Source: Paraburkholderia tropica
Lineage (GTDB): Bacteria > Pseudomonadota > Gammaproteobacteria > Burkholderiales > Burkholderiaceae
DNA length: 64,000 nt
Direction of reading: 5' to 3'
NCBI RefSeq assembly: GCF_900109265.1
Contig: NZ_FNZM01000012.1
Span: forward strand, 186,001 to 250,000
Shown: in pieces, positions 1 through 8,144 of the stretch
Numbering within the stretch: position 1 is the stretch's first letter
Layout: every line of letters begins with the position of its first letter
Notes under the pieces: generated by a model
The model's input: the letters and a program-made list of their open reading frames with translations, nothing else
What the model was told of the DNA's origin: nothing
The model's database searches: none
Position numbers and translations under genes: made by a program

Positions 1-576
1 GCCTATACGTTTGGCGGCGTCGCGGGCAACGTTCACCAGAACTCGTCGCCCGCGGTGAGCATGTCGTACGATCGCGGTCCGCTGAACATCGGCGCGGCGT
101 ATCAGGTGGTCAACAACATCGGCGGCCTGACACCGTCGACGACCGCATACGGCAGCACGTATTTCGGCGTGACGATCCCCGACAGCTCGCAGAAAATCTT
201 CACCGTCGGCGCGACCTACACGTTCAGCGCGGCCAAGGTGTTTGCCTCGTACATCTACAGCCACGTCTATCCCGCCGATTATCGCAACGACTCGTTTTCC
301 GCAGCCGTTCAGTACTACATCACGCCCTCGCTCGTGCTGGATCTGCCGGTCTACATCGACTTCGTTCACCACGCGGGCAGCAGCGGCACGCGCGTGACAG
401 GCGGTCCGACGTTCGACTATCTGCTTAGCAAGCGCACCGACGTCTACGCAGGCGTCGACTACAACCATCTGACCGGCGCATGGATCAACCTCGCGTCCGC
501 GTCGGGAAGCAACCAGCCCTTCTACGGTCACAACTCCGTGTTCGAAGCGGCGATCGGTCTGCGTCACAAGTTCTGA
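1..576 (+). CDS. Gram-negative porin, C-terminal part (5' truncated by window)
   Basis: The reading frame is open from base 1 and ends in TGA, so the N-terminus and signal peptide lie outside the window. The visible 191 residues have the alternating aromatic/hydrophobic pattern of outer-membrane beta strands. They include porin-like segments such as NIGAAYQVVNN, VGATYTFSAAKVFASY and DVYAGVDYNHLTGA. The chain ends in HKF, a terminal phenylalanine typical of BAM substrates. This matches the OmpC-like porins common in Burkholderia relatives, which form trimeric diffusion channels. Substrate cannot be told. About 150 bp without a gene separate it from the transhydrogenase operon. Confidence 0.85.
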   Translation, partial: AYTFGGVAGNVHQNSSPAVSMSYDRGPLNIGAAYQVVNNIGGLTPSTTAYGSTYFGVTIPDSSQKIFTVGATYTFSAAKVFASYIYSHVYPADYRNDSFSAAVQYYITPSLVLDLPVYIDFVHHAGSSGTRVTGGPTFDYLLSKRTDVYAGVDYNHLTGAWINLASASGSNQPFYGHNSVFEAAIGLRHKF

Positions 577-729
577 TCGCCGGGACAAACGGCGCTTTTC
601 AATCCAGTCCGGCGCAATCCGCGCCCGGCTGCCCATTACGTGCGCCGCCACGAGGCAGCAACGCCTCACGCCGGGCAATCGACAACGCATTGCCCGAGGC
701 GCGCCACGTCCATTCAGGAGAAGACATTC

Positions 730-1872
730 ATGAGAATCGGCATTCCCGCCGAAAGCCGAGCCGCAGAAGCACGGGTCGCGGGCACACCTGAGACCGTCAA
801 GAAACTCATCGCGTTAAAACAGACCGTGCTCGTGCAGCACGGCGCGGGCGCGGGCGCTCATATTCCCGACGACGCCTATGCCAATGCGGGCGCCATGCTC
901 GTCGATGCCGGCGAGGCCTACAACGCCGATATGGTCCTGAAAGTCAGGACGCCGACTGACGACGAGCTTCGCCGCATGAAACGCGGCACGGTGCTCGTCG
1001 GGATGCTCGATCCCTACGACGTCGACCAGCTAGCCCGCATTCGCGCAGCCGGCCTGCCGTCGTTCGCGCTCGAACTGATGCCTCGCACCACGCGGGCGCA
1101 AAGCATGGACGTGCTCTCCTCGCAGGCGAACATCGCCGGCTACAAGGCGGTGCTGCTCGCGGCGAGCCTGTATCCGCGCTTCATGCCGACGCTCATGACC
1201 GCCGCGGGCACGGTGAAAGCCGCACGCGTGCTGATTCTCGGCGCGGGAGTCGCGGGCCTGCAGGCCATCGCAACCGCCAAACGGCTGGGCGCGGTGATCG
1301 AGGCGTCCGACGTGCGGCCCGCTGTGAAAGAGCAGATCGAGTCGCTCGGCGCGAAATTTCTCGACGTGCCGTTCGAAACGGATGACGAGCGCGATGCGGG
1401 CCAGGGCTCCGGCGGCTACGCGCGGCCCATGCCGGCGTCGTGGCTCGCGCGCCAGGCGGCGCTCGTCCACGAGCGCGCCAGGCTCGCCGATATCGTGATC
1501 ACCACGGCATTGATCCCGGGCCGCCCGGCGCCCACGCTGATTCCCGCCGACACGCTCGACGCCATGAAACCCGGTTCGGTGCTGGTCGATCTGGCCGCCG
1601 GCCGGGGGCCGGAGATCGACGGTCGACGTGGCGGAAATTGTCCGCTCACGGAACCCGACGCGGTCGTCACGCGTCACGGTGTGCAGATCGCCGGCCATAC
1701 GAATCTGCCCGCCATGGTGGCCGCCGACGCATCGGCGCTCTACGCCCGCAACGTGCTCGATTTCGTCAAGCTGATCATCGGGCCGGAAGGTCAACTGAAC
1801 ATCGATACGAGCGACGACATCATTGCGGCAACACTGATCGGCCACGAACAGTCGATGCAAAAAACCGCGTAA
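730..1872 (+). CDS. pntAA: NAD(P) transhydrogenase subunit alpha, part 1 (domain I, NAD-binding)
   Basis: 380 residues. This is the soluble NAD(H)-binding half of the alpha subunit of the proton-translocating transhydrogenase, which transfers hydride between NADH and NADP+ and is coupled to proton entry. The start at 730 gives MRIGIPAES, the canonical N-terminus, with an AGGAG ribosome site about 10 bp upstream; a longer reading frame back to 640 has no support. A Rossmann motif GAGVAGLQA lies near residue 171, followed by the acidic EASDVR. There are no membrane segments, as expected for the three-subunit form in which PntA is split. pntAB starts 12 bp after the stop. Confidence is high from the family pattern and gene order. 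Confidence 0.95.
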   Translation: MRIGIPAESRAAEARVAGTPETVKKLIALKQTVLVQHGAGAGAHIPDDAYANAGAMLVDAGEAYNADMVLKVRTPTDDELRRMKRGTVLVGMLDPYDVDQLARIRAAGLPSFALELMPRTTRAQSMDVLSSQANIAGYKAVLLAASLYPRFMPTLMTAAGTVKAARVLILGAGVAGLQAIATAKRLGAVIEASDVRPAVKEQIESLGAKFLDVPFETDDERDAGQGSGGYARPMPASWLARQAALVHERARLADIVITTALIPGRPAPTLIPADTLDAMKPGSVLVDLAAGRGPEIDGRRGGNCPLTEPDAVVTRHGVQIAGHTNLPAMVAADASALYARNVLDFVKLIIGPEGQLNIDTSDDIIAATLIGHEQSMQKTA

Positions 1873-1883
1873 AGGATCCTGCG

Positions 1884-2216
1884 ATGCACTCTATCTCTCC
1901 CATCACGACGCACCTGATCATCTTCGTGCTCGCGATCTATGTCGGCTACCACGTCGTGTGGAACGTCACCCCCGCGCTGCACACGCCGCTCATGGCCGTC
2001 ACCAACGCGGTATCGGCCATCGTGATTGTCGGCGCGATGCTCGCCGCCGGGCTCACTGTCGGCGCACCGGGCAAGACGTTTGGCGCCCTGGCCGTCGCGC
2101 TCGCCGCCGTCAACGTTTTCGGCGGCTTCCTCGTCACGCGCAGGATGCTCGAGATGTTCCGCAAAAAGGATAGCGGCAAGGCGGCACGCCATGCCGGCAA
2201 AGGAGCGGCACTGTGA
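1884..2216 (+). CDS. pntAB: NAD(P) transhydrogenase subunit alpha, part 2 (membrane)
   Basis: 110 residues with three hydrophobic segments (about residues 8-25, 38-58 and 64-85) and a basic C-terminal tail. It is the membrane anchor piece of the split alpha subunit and contributes to the proton channel with PntB. Its stop codon overlaps the GTG start of pntB in a GTGA arrangement, which points to translational coupling. Size and position between pntAA and pntB match split transhydrogenases of betaproteobacteria. Confidence 0.93.
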   Translation: MHSISPITTHLIIFVLAIYVGYHVVWNVTPALHTPLMAVTNAVSAIVIVGAMLAAGLTVGAPGKTFGALAVALAAVNVFGGFLVTRRMLEMFRKKDSGKAARHAGKGAAL

Positions 2217-3643
2217 GCCTCGACGCCGTCACCCTTCTCTATCTCGTCGCTTCCGTCTGCTTCATTCAGGCGCTCAAGGGACTGTCGAATCCGAAGAGCG
2301 CGCGCCTCGGCAACGCCTTCGGCATGGCAGGCATGGCGATTGCCATGCTGACGACGATTGCGCTCATCGCGGCCCGCGCGGCGACGCTCGGCTCGAATCT
2401 GTCGCTGGGCATGGGCCTCATCGTCGTTGCGCTCCTCATAGGCGGCTCGATCGGCTCCGTCGTTGCCGCCCGCGTGGAAATGACGAAGATGCCCGAGTTG
2501 ATCGCCGCAATGCACTCGCTGATCGGTCTCGCGGCAGTGTGTATCGCGTATGCCGTCGTGTCGGAACCGTCGGCCTTCGGACTTGAAACGATGCTGCCGG
2601 TCGGTAACCGCATCGAGTTGTTCGTCGGCACATTCATCGGCGCGATCACGTTCTCGGGCTCCGTCATCGCATTCGGCAAGCTCTCGGGCAAGTACAGGTT
2701 CAGGCTGTTCCAGGGCGCGCCCGTGGTCTATCCTGCACAGCACCTGATCAACCTGATACTCGCCCTGGCGATCGTGGCGCTCGGCGTGGCCTTCGTGCTC
2801 ACCCGGGCGTGGGCACCGTTTATCGCCATGACGCTCATCGCGCTCGCATTCGGCATACTGATCATTATTCCGATTGGCGGCGCGGACATGCCGGTGGTGG
2901 TCTCGATGCTCAACTCCTACTCGGGATGGGCCGCGTCCGGCATCGGCTTTTCTCTCGACAATCCCATGCTGATCATTGCCGGGTCGCTGGTTGGCTCCTC
3001 CGGCGCGATCCTGTCCTACATCATGTGCCGCGCCATGAATCGCTCGTTTTTCAGCGTGATTCTGGGCGGCTTCGGTGCGCAGGCCGCAACCGCCGGCGCC
3101 GCCGCGCGCGAGGAGCGCCCCGTCAAATCCGGCTCGGCCGACGACGCCGCGTTCCTGCTCGGCAACGCCGAATCCGTCGTGATCGTGCCGGGTTATGGCC
3201 TCGCGGTTGCGCGCGCGCAGCACGCGCTCAAGGAACTGACGGACAAGCTCAGCGGCAAGGGCGTCGATGTGCGCTACGCAATCCACCCGGTCGCGGGGCG
3301 GATGCCGGGCCATATGAACGTACTGCTGGCCGAAGCGGAAGTGGCCTACGACCAGGTCTTCGAGATGGACGACATCAACCCCGAATTCGGACAAACCGAT
3401 GTCGTGCTGGTGCTCGGCGCGAACGACGTGGTCAATCCCGCCGCGCGCACCGATCCGCAGTCGCCCATCGCCGGCATGCCGATTCTGGAAGCCTACAAGG
3501 CGCGCACCGTGATCGTGAACAAACGGTCGATGGCCTCGGGCTACGCCGGTCTCGACAACGAATTGTTCTACATGGACAAAACCATGATGGTGTTCGCCGA
3601 CGCGAAAAAGGTCATCGAAAACATCACCAAAGCGCTCGACTAG
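2213..3643 (+). CDS. pntB: NAD(P) transhydrogenase subunit beta
   Basis: 476 residues starting at GTG. The N-terminal two thirds is a multi-helix membrane domain (domain II). The C-terminal part from about residue 300 is the NADP(H)-binding domain III, with the signature segments VPGYGLAVARAQ, HPVAGRMPGHMNVLLAEA, DVVLVLGANDVVNPAA and NKRSMASGYAG. With PntAA and PntAB it forms the inner-membrane complex that uses the proton gradient to make NADPH. It is the last gene of this operon; the next gene begins 122 bp later without an obvious terminator between them. Confidence 0.96.
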   Translation: MSLDAVTLLYLVASVCFIQALKGLSNPKSARLGNAFGMAGMAIAMLTTIALIAARAATLGSNLSLGMGLIVVALLIGGSIGSVVAARVEMTKMPELIAAMHSLIGLAAVCIAYAVVSEPSAFGLETMLPVGNRIELFVGTFIGAITFSGSVIAFGKLSGKYRFRLFQGAPVVYPAQHLINLILALAIVALGVAFVLTRAWAPFIAMTLIALAFGILIIIPIGGADMPVVVSMLNSYSGWAASGIGFSLDNPMLIIAGSLVGSSGAILSYIMCRAMNRSFFSVILGGFGAQAATAGAAAREERPVKSGSADDAAFLLGNAESVVIVPGYGLAVARAQHALKELTDKLSGKGVDVRYAIHPVAGRMPGHMNVLLAEAEVAYDQVFEMDDINPEFGQTDVVLVLGANDVVNPAARTDPQSPIAGMPILEAYKARTVIVNKRSMASGYAGLDNELFYMDKTMMVFADAKKVIENITKALD

Positions 3644-3765
3644 CGCCGTCATAAGCGTCCGCTATTGGATCAGACGCGATTCCGATTTGTCAGCGTGCCG
3701 CTCGACGATTAACGTAAGCGGCATCGCCAGTTGTCTGGTCCCGCTCCATTTCAACGGATATCTCC

Positions 3766-4800
3766 ATGCACGCACTCATCATTCATGCCCCGCGCGATCT
3801 GCGGATCGAAGACGTTCCCACGCCCGAGCCGGACGATCATCAATTGCTCGTCCGCATACGCGCGGGCGGCATCTGCGGATCGGACCTGCATTATTTCAAC
3901 CACGGCGGCTTCGGCACCGTGCGCATCAAGGAGCCGATGATTCTCGGCCACGAAGTCTCGGGTGTTATCACGCGCGTGGGCCGCAATATCAGCGATATTC
4001 AGGCCGGCACGCGCATCGCCATCAGCCCGAGCCGGCCGTGCGGCGCCTGCGAATATTGCCAGAAAGGCCTGCAGAATCATTGCGTCGATATGCGCTATTA
4101 CGGCAGTGCGATGCGCACCCCGCATGTGCAGGGCGCATTCCGCCAGGAAATCGTGATCGACCGCTCGCAAGCCTGGCCCGTCTCCGACGAACTGACCGAC
4201 GCCGAAGCTTCCATGGCGGAACCGTTGTCGGTAGCGCTACACGCGGTGAACCGCGCGGGCCCGCTGCTCGGCAAGCGGGTTCTCGTCACGGGATCGGGTC
4301 CGATTGGCGCGTTGATCGTCGCGACCGCGCGACGCGCCGGCGCTGCGGAAATCGTCGTCACGGACATGAACTCGCTCCCGCTGGAATGCGCGAGCCGCGT
4401 GGGCGCCGACGCCACCGTGAATATCGCGCAGACGCCGGACGCGCTCGATCGCTATGCAATCGGCAAAGGCTGGTTCGATGTGCTGTTCGAGGCCAGCGGG
4501 AATGCTGCGGCGCTATGCGGCGCATTCAACGTGCTCAAGCCGCGCGCCATCATCGTTCAGGTTGGTCTCGGCGGTGAGATGACCTTGCCGATCAACGTAA
4601 TCGTCGCCAAGGAGTTCGATCTGCGTGGCGCATTTCGCTTCCACGAAGAATTCGCCACCGCCGTCGAATTGCTGAACAAACGCCTTATCGACGTCAGGCC
4701 GCTGATTTCGGACATCTTTCCGTATCAGGAATCGCTCAGCGCCTTCCAGACCGCAGGCAATCGCTCGACCTCGATGAAGGTCGTCATGACATTCGACTGA
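3766..4800 (+). CDS. idnD: Zinc-dependent alcohol dehydrogenase, L-idonate 5-dehydrogenase-like
   Basis: 344 residues, the length of E. coli IdnD (about 343). The catalytic zinc motif GGICGSDLHYF and GHEVSG, the structural zinc cysteines in CGACEYCQKGLQNHC, and a nucleotide-binding loop VTGSGPIGALIVA place it in the medium-chain dehydrogenase family. The YYGSAMR and GAFRQE-type segments resemble L-idonate/sorbitol dehydrogenases, which oxidise C5 of L-idonate to 5-ketogluconate. The exact substrate is inferred; other sugar-acid or polyol substrates are possible. It follows pntB on the same strand and could use NADP(H). Confidence 0.75.
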   Translation: MHALIIHAPRDLRIEDVPTPEPDDHQLLVRIRAGGICGSDLHYFNHGGFGTVRIKEPMILGHEVSGVITRVGRNISDIQAGTRIAISPSRPCGACEYCQKGLQNHCVDMRYYGSAMRTPHVQGAFRQEIVIDRSQAWPVSDELTDAEASMAEPLSVALHAVNRAGPLLGKRVLVTGSGPIGALIVATARRAGAAEIVVTDMNSLPLECASRVGADATVNIAQTPDALDRYAIGKGWFDVLFEASGNAAALCGAFNVLKPRAIIVQVGLGGEMTLPINVIVAKEFDLRGAFRFHEEFATAVELLNKRLIDVRPLISDIFPYQESLSAFQTAGNRSTSMKVVMTFD

Positions 4801-4909
4801 TCGCTTGACCCGTGCGTTTCCCTCGTTCATCGCGCGATGGGGAACGCACCTCCGACTCCTCCAGCCGTGCCCTCCCTGCCCGCAACAGTCCTCGCAGAAA
4901 CGTGCTCAT

Positions 4910-4941
4910 AAAAAACGCCGGCATCGTTCAATGCCGGCGTT
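4910..4941 (-). terminator. Rho-independent terminator for the RraA-like gene
   Basis: An 11-bp perfect stem pairs 4914-4924 with 4931-4941 around a 6-nt loop. Read on the minus strand it is followed by six T residues (4910-4915). It lies just after the stop codon of the leftward RraA-like gene. On the plus strand there is no T run, so it is directional. Confidence 0.85.
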
Positions 4942-4963
4942 CAGATCGTCGGAAGAGACGGCT

Positions 4964-5632
4964 TTAATTGTTGCTGCGGCTTTCGAGCGCGTCGACAAAC
5001 TCACGGCTCCAGCGTCCCTCGCGCACCGCGCGCATCGTTTCCGCTTCCGCCTTCACGACGGCCCTCGCCTTCTCGATCACGGACTCCGCGTCGGCCTGGG
5101 GAATGGCAAGCAAGCCATCCTGATCGCCGACCACGATGTCGCCCGGATGCACCACCATGCCGTCGACGCACACCGGCACGTTGATCTCGCCCGGGCCATC
5201 CTTGTAGGGACCACGATGCGTTACACCCCGCGCATAAAGCGGGAAATCACGCTCGCGGATTTCGGCGACATCGCGGATCGCACCGTCGACCACGAGTCCG
5301 GCCAGGCCCGCTGACGCCGCGTAGAACGACAGGATGCCCCCCACCACGGCGTTGTTCAGATCGCCACCGGCGTCGACCACGAGCACATCGCCCGGACGGC
5401 AAAAATCGAGCGCTCGCAGATACGCCAGATTGTCGCCGCCGCGCGAGCGCACCGTCACCGCGGTGCCCGCCATGGTCAGCTTGCCCGGCCGATGATACGG
5501 CCGGAGCCCTGACGTTCCCGTGTTGCGATGCATACTGTCGCTCAGTGTCGAAACCGGAAGTTCACGCAAAGCCGCAATAGTTGCAGGCGTCGCCTGTGGC
5601 GCCGAGGGAATCTTGTTGATTGCCTTGTACAT
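4964..5632 (-). CDS. RraA family protein (HMG/CHA aldolase-like)
   Basis: 222 residues from the start MYKAINKIP; a frame extending to 5677 adds 15 poorly conserved residues. The family signature G-x20-R-D is present: GGILSFYAASAGLAGLVVDG followed by R120-D121, the pair that binds Mg2+ and pyruvate enolate in 4-hydroxy-4-methyl-2-oxoglutarate/oxaloacetate-type class II aldolases. The sequence DAGGDLNNAVVGG also fits. RraA-like proteins are either such aldolases or RNase E inhibitors; the intact R-D favours the enzyme. It converges on idnD and has its own terminator. The upstream region carries a direct repeat (5717-5757) that may be its operator. Confidence 0.8.
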   Translation of the reverse strand: MYKAINKIPSAPQATPATIAALRELPVSTLSDSMHRNTGTSGLRPYHRPGKLTMAGTAVTVRSRGGDNLAYLRALDFCRPGDVLVVDAGGDLNNAVVGGILSFYAASAGLAGLVVDGAIRDVAEIRERDFPLYARGVTHRGPYKDGPGEINVPVCVDGMVVHPGDIVVGDQDGLLAIPQADAESVIEKARAVVKAEAETMRAVREGRWSREFVDALESRSNN

Positions 5633-5716
5633 AGTAGAGATCCAACCCCATGTGTTGAAGCAGCGGGAAGCACGCATACGGGACGCGTGCGAGCTGATTC
5701 ACACGTTATAGGCGAG

Positions 5717-5757
5717 GCCGCGATAACACCAAGATTGATTCGTTCTCCCGCGATAAC
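5717..5757. promoter_or_regulatory. Direct repeat CCGCGATAACA, candidate operator of the RraA-like gene
   Basis: The 11-bp sequence CCGCGATAACA occurs exactly at 5717-5727 and 5747-5757, a start-to-start distance of 30 bp, close to three helical turns. It sits 85-125 bp upstream of the RraA-like start in a less GC-rich stretch. This spacing suits binding of two protein units to one DNA face. Function is inferred. Confidence 0.4.
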
Positions 5758-5842
5758 AAAGACTTATTGATCGACATCCCCGTGTCAGCGCTTCAGCGCG
5801 CCGCGTCGGGCGCGAAGCGACCTCTCCCCCGCCAGACTCGCC

Positions 5843-6586
5843 TCACGCCTGCCCGTCCGGATCGAGCACGAAGCAATACCCTTCGCCGCGCACCGTCCGT
5901 ATCCAGCGCGGCCGCGTGGGGTCGGCCTCCAGCAGCGTGCGAAGCCGCGCCACGGCAACCGTCATGCTGCTGTCGCGAATGCAGCCGCGCGTGAGCGTGA
6001 CGAGGCGGCTGCGCGAAAGCGTTTCCATCGGCCGCTGCGCGAACACCGCGAGCAGCGCGAACTGGCTGTCCGTCATGCTTTGCGGCTCGCCGTCGCGCAG
6101 CAAGGTACGCGACGCGAACACGAGCCGGAATGGGCCAAAGCAGCAATCGCGCAAGCCGCGCACATCGTTCCACGTAACGGCCGCCTCCGGCACCGCGATC
6201 TGCGCGCGAGCGGACGTGCGGCGCAACACGGCGCGAATGCGCGCCAGCAGTTCGGACGGCACGAAGGGTTTGGCGAGGTAATCGTCGGCGCCGAGTTCGA
6301 GACCGATCACGCGATCGATCGCATCGGCGAGCGACGAGAACAGGATGACCGGCGTGGCGTCGCCGTGTCCGCGCAACGCCTTGAGCGACGCAAAGCCATC
6401 GACGTCAGGAAAGCTGCGCTCCATCAGCACGAGATCGGGCGACGCGGCGCGCACGTCGTGCGGCAACTGCGTCGGCGTCGACAACAGCGACACCTCGAAA
6501 CCTGCCTCGACGAGAAAATGCGAGAGCAGTTCACACAGCGCGCGGTCAGGATCGACCACGAGAATACGGGCGGACACGGGCTTCAT
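5843..6586 (-). CDS. Orphan OmpR/PhoB-type response regulator with Glu in place of the phosphoacceptor Asp
   Basis: About 247 residues from MKPVSARILVVD; in-frame upstream starts exist up to 6661 and would add an (Ala-Lys)4 run coded by a hexanucleotide repeat. The receiver domain is followed by a winged-helix DNA-binding domain (RFEVDPTRPRW-like end, RTVRGEGYCFVLD). The phosphorylation site reads PDLVLMERSFPDVDG: the position normally Asp is Glu56 (codon at 6419-6421). The acidic pocket reads VVDPD rather than an E/D-D pair. The Lys of AKPF is kept. It lies immediately after the efflux-operon outer-membrane gene on the same strand with no kinase beside it, so it probably acts without normal phosphorylation and may regulate the efflux operon. 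Confidence 0.85.
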   Translation of the reverse strand: MKPVSARILVVDPDRALCELLSHFLVEAGFEVSLLSTPTQLPHDVRAASPDLVLMERSFPDVDGFASLKALRGHGDATPVILFSSLADAIDRVIGLELGADDYLAKPFVPSELLARIRAVLRRTSARAQIAVPEAAVTWNDVRGLRDCCFGPFRLVFASRTLLRDGEPQSMTDSQFALLAVFAQRPMETLSRSRLVTLTRGCIRDSSMTVAVARLRTLLEADPTRPRWIRTVRGEGYCFVLDPDGQA

Positions 6587-6598
6587 GTCGGCGCGCAT

Positions 6599-6622
6599 CT
6601 TCGCCTTCGCCTTCGCCTTCGC
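6599..6622 (-). repeat. Hexanucleotide tandem repeat (CTTCGC)4
   Basis: Four exact copies of CTTCGC on the plus strand, read on the minus strand as codons for (Ala-Lys)4. It lies between the alternative upstream starts and the favoured start of the orphan response regulator, just after the end of the efflux operon. Copy-number change would stay in frame. Confidence 0.9.
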
Positions 6623-6662
6623 ACCGACCTCGCTTGTCATACCGCCATACACGTCAAGCACC

Positions 6663-8144
6663 TCATCGACCTTGCGCCGTTTGCAGCGTTTGCGGGTCGT
6701 CTGACGCTTGCGGCGCTTGCGCCGTCTCCGTCCCTGCCAGGCGCGACGCGTCCCAGCCGCCGCCCAGCGCTTCGATCAAACTGGCGCTCGCGATCAACCG
6801 GTTCGAACGCACCTGCAACGCGGTCTGCTCGTTGGAGAGCGCCGTCGCCTGCGCGGTCACGACCGTCGTGTACGTCACGGTGCCCGCCTCGTATTCGTCG
6901 AGCGAGATCTGCACCGACTGGCGCGCGAGCTTCACGGCTTCGTCCTGCGCGACCGCCTGCTCGCCGAGCACACGCAGATTCGACAGTTCGTCCTCGACGT
7001 CGTGGAACGCCGTGAGCACCGTCTGCCGATAGTTCGCGACGCTCTGGTCGTACGACGCGCGCGCCGCGTCGACGGCCGCCGAGCGCGCGCCGCCGTCGAT
7101 CAGCGTTTCGCTGCCGCTCGCCGCGATCGACCAGAGCGTGTTGGCCGCGCTCAGCAGCGGCAGCACGCCCGAATACCCCGCCGCGCCCGAGAGCGAAATC
7201 GTCGGATAGTATGCGGCCACGGCCACGCCGATCAGCGCGTTTTCCTGCGCCATCGTGCGCTCGGCCTCGGCGATATCGGGGCGGCGTTCGAGCAGTTCGG
7301 ACGGCACCACGAGCGGCACGTCCGGCACCTCGCTCGCGAGTTCGGCGGGCGCGATCGTCAGGCCCGAAGGCGGACGGCCGATCAGCAGCGCGATGGCATG
7401 CTCGTACTGGTCGCGCAACGCTTCGGCGGCGATGGCCGACGCGCGCGCGGTCGCGAGCGTGGTCTGCGCCGTCACCACGTCCGAGCGCGCGGCCACGCCC
7501 GCTTCGTACTGATTGCGCGTGATATCGAGGCTGCGCTCATAGGCCTTCACGGTGTCGTTCAGCAAACGCGTGAGCGAGTCCTGATACCGCATCGAAAAGT
7601 AATCCGACACCAGCGATTCCTGCGCGGACAGCGTCAGATCCGCCAGTTCCGCCGCGCTCGCCTGCGCGCTCGCCTTGTCGCTTTCCACCTGGCGGCGCAC
7701 CTTGCCCCACAGATCCAGATCCCACGACGCGCTGGCTTCCAGCGAGCCCGTTGTCGCCGTCGTGTTGCTGCTGCGCGAACGCGTGACGCCCGGCGCGAGC
7801 GCGACGGTCGGCGCAAGATTCGCGCGCGCCTCGCGCACGACCGCGAGCGCCTGGCGATACGCGGCCTCGTAGGCCTTCAGGTTCTGGTTGCTGATCGCCA
7901 CTTGCGGCACGAGCGAGTCGAGCACGGGATCGTGATAGACGCTCCACCAGTCGCCGCGCGCGGCGGCGTCGGCGGGCGTCGCGCTCTTCCAGCCCTTAGG
8001 CGCTTCCTTGAACGCGACGGGCGTGACGACGTCGGGACGTCGATAGTCGGGGCCGACCGTGCAGCCTTGCAGCGCGAGCAGCGCCACGCCGACGGCGAGG
8101 GTCATGCAGAGAGAATTGCGGATACGGAAAGGTGCGAGCTTCAT
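6663..8144 (-). CDS. Outer-membrane efflux lipoprotein, NodT/OprM family
   Basis: 493 residues. The N-terminus has a lipoprotein signal with the lipobox ALQGC (Cys28), followed by TVGPDYRRP, the hallmark start of RND outer-membrane factors. Two OEP repeats follow, with the conserved AYRQALAVVREARANLAPT, SWDLDLWGKVRR and LLERRPDIAEAERTMAQENALIGVA. It would form the TolC-like trimeric duct for the adjacent MFP and RND pair. Its ATG overlaps the stop of the upstream permease (ATGA), so it is the fourth gene of the operon, like opmB after muxABC in Pseudomonas. Confidence 0.93.
   Translation of the reverse strand: MKLAPFRIRNSLCMTLAVGVALLALQGCTVGPDYRRPDVVTPVAFKEAPKGWKSATPADAAARGDWWSVYHDPVLDSLVPQVAISNQNLKAYEAAYRQALAVVREARANLAPTVALAPGVTRSRSSNTTATTGSLEASASWDLDLWGKVRRQVESDKASAQASAAELADLTLSAQESLVSDYFSMRYQDSLTRLLNDTVKAYERSLDITRNQYEAGVAARSDVVTAQTTLATARASAIAAEALRDQYEHAIALLIGRPPSGLTIAPAELASEVPDVPLVVPSELLERRPDIAEAERTMAQENALIGVAVAAYYPTISLSGAAGYSGVLPLLSAANTLWSIAASGSETLIDGGARSAAVDAARASYDQSVANYRQTVLTAFHDVEDELSNLRVLGEQAVAQDEAVKLARQSVQISLDEYEAGTVTYTTVVTAQATALSNEQTALQVRSNRLIASASLIEALGGGWDASRLAGTETAQAPQASDDPQTLQTAQGR

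Noticed and set aside
1946..3652. Long minus-strand frame opposite pntAB-pntB
   Set aside because: Composition is typical of an antisense shadow, and the plus-strand transhydrogenase is unambiguous.
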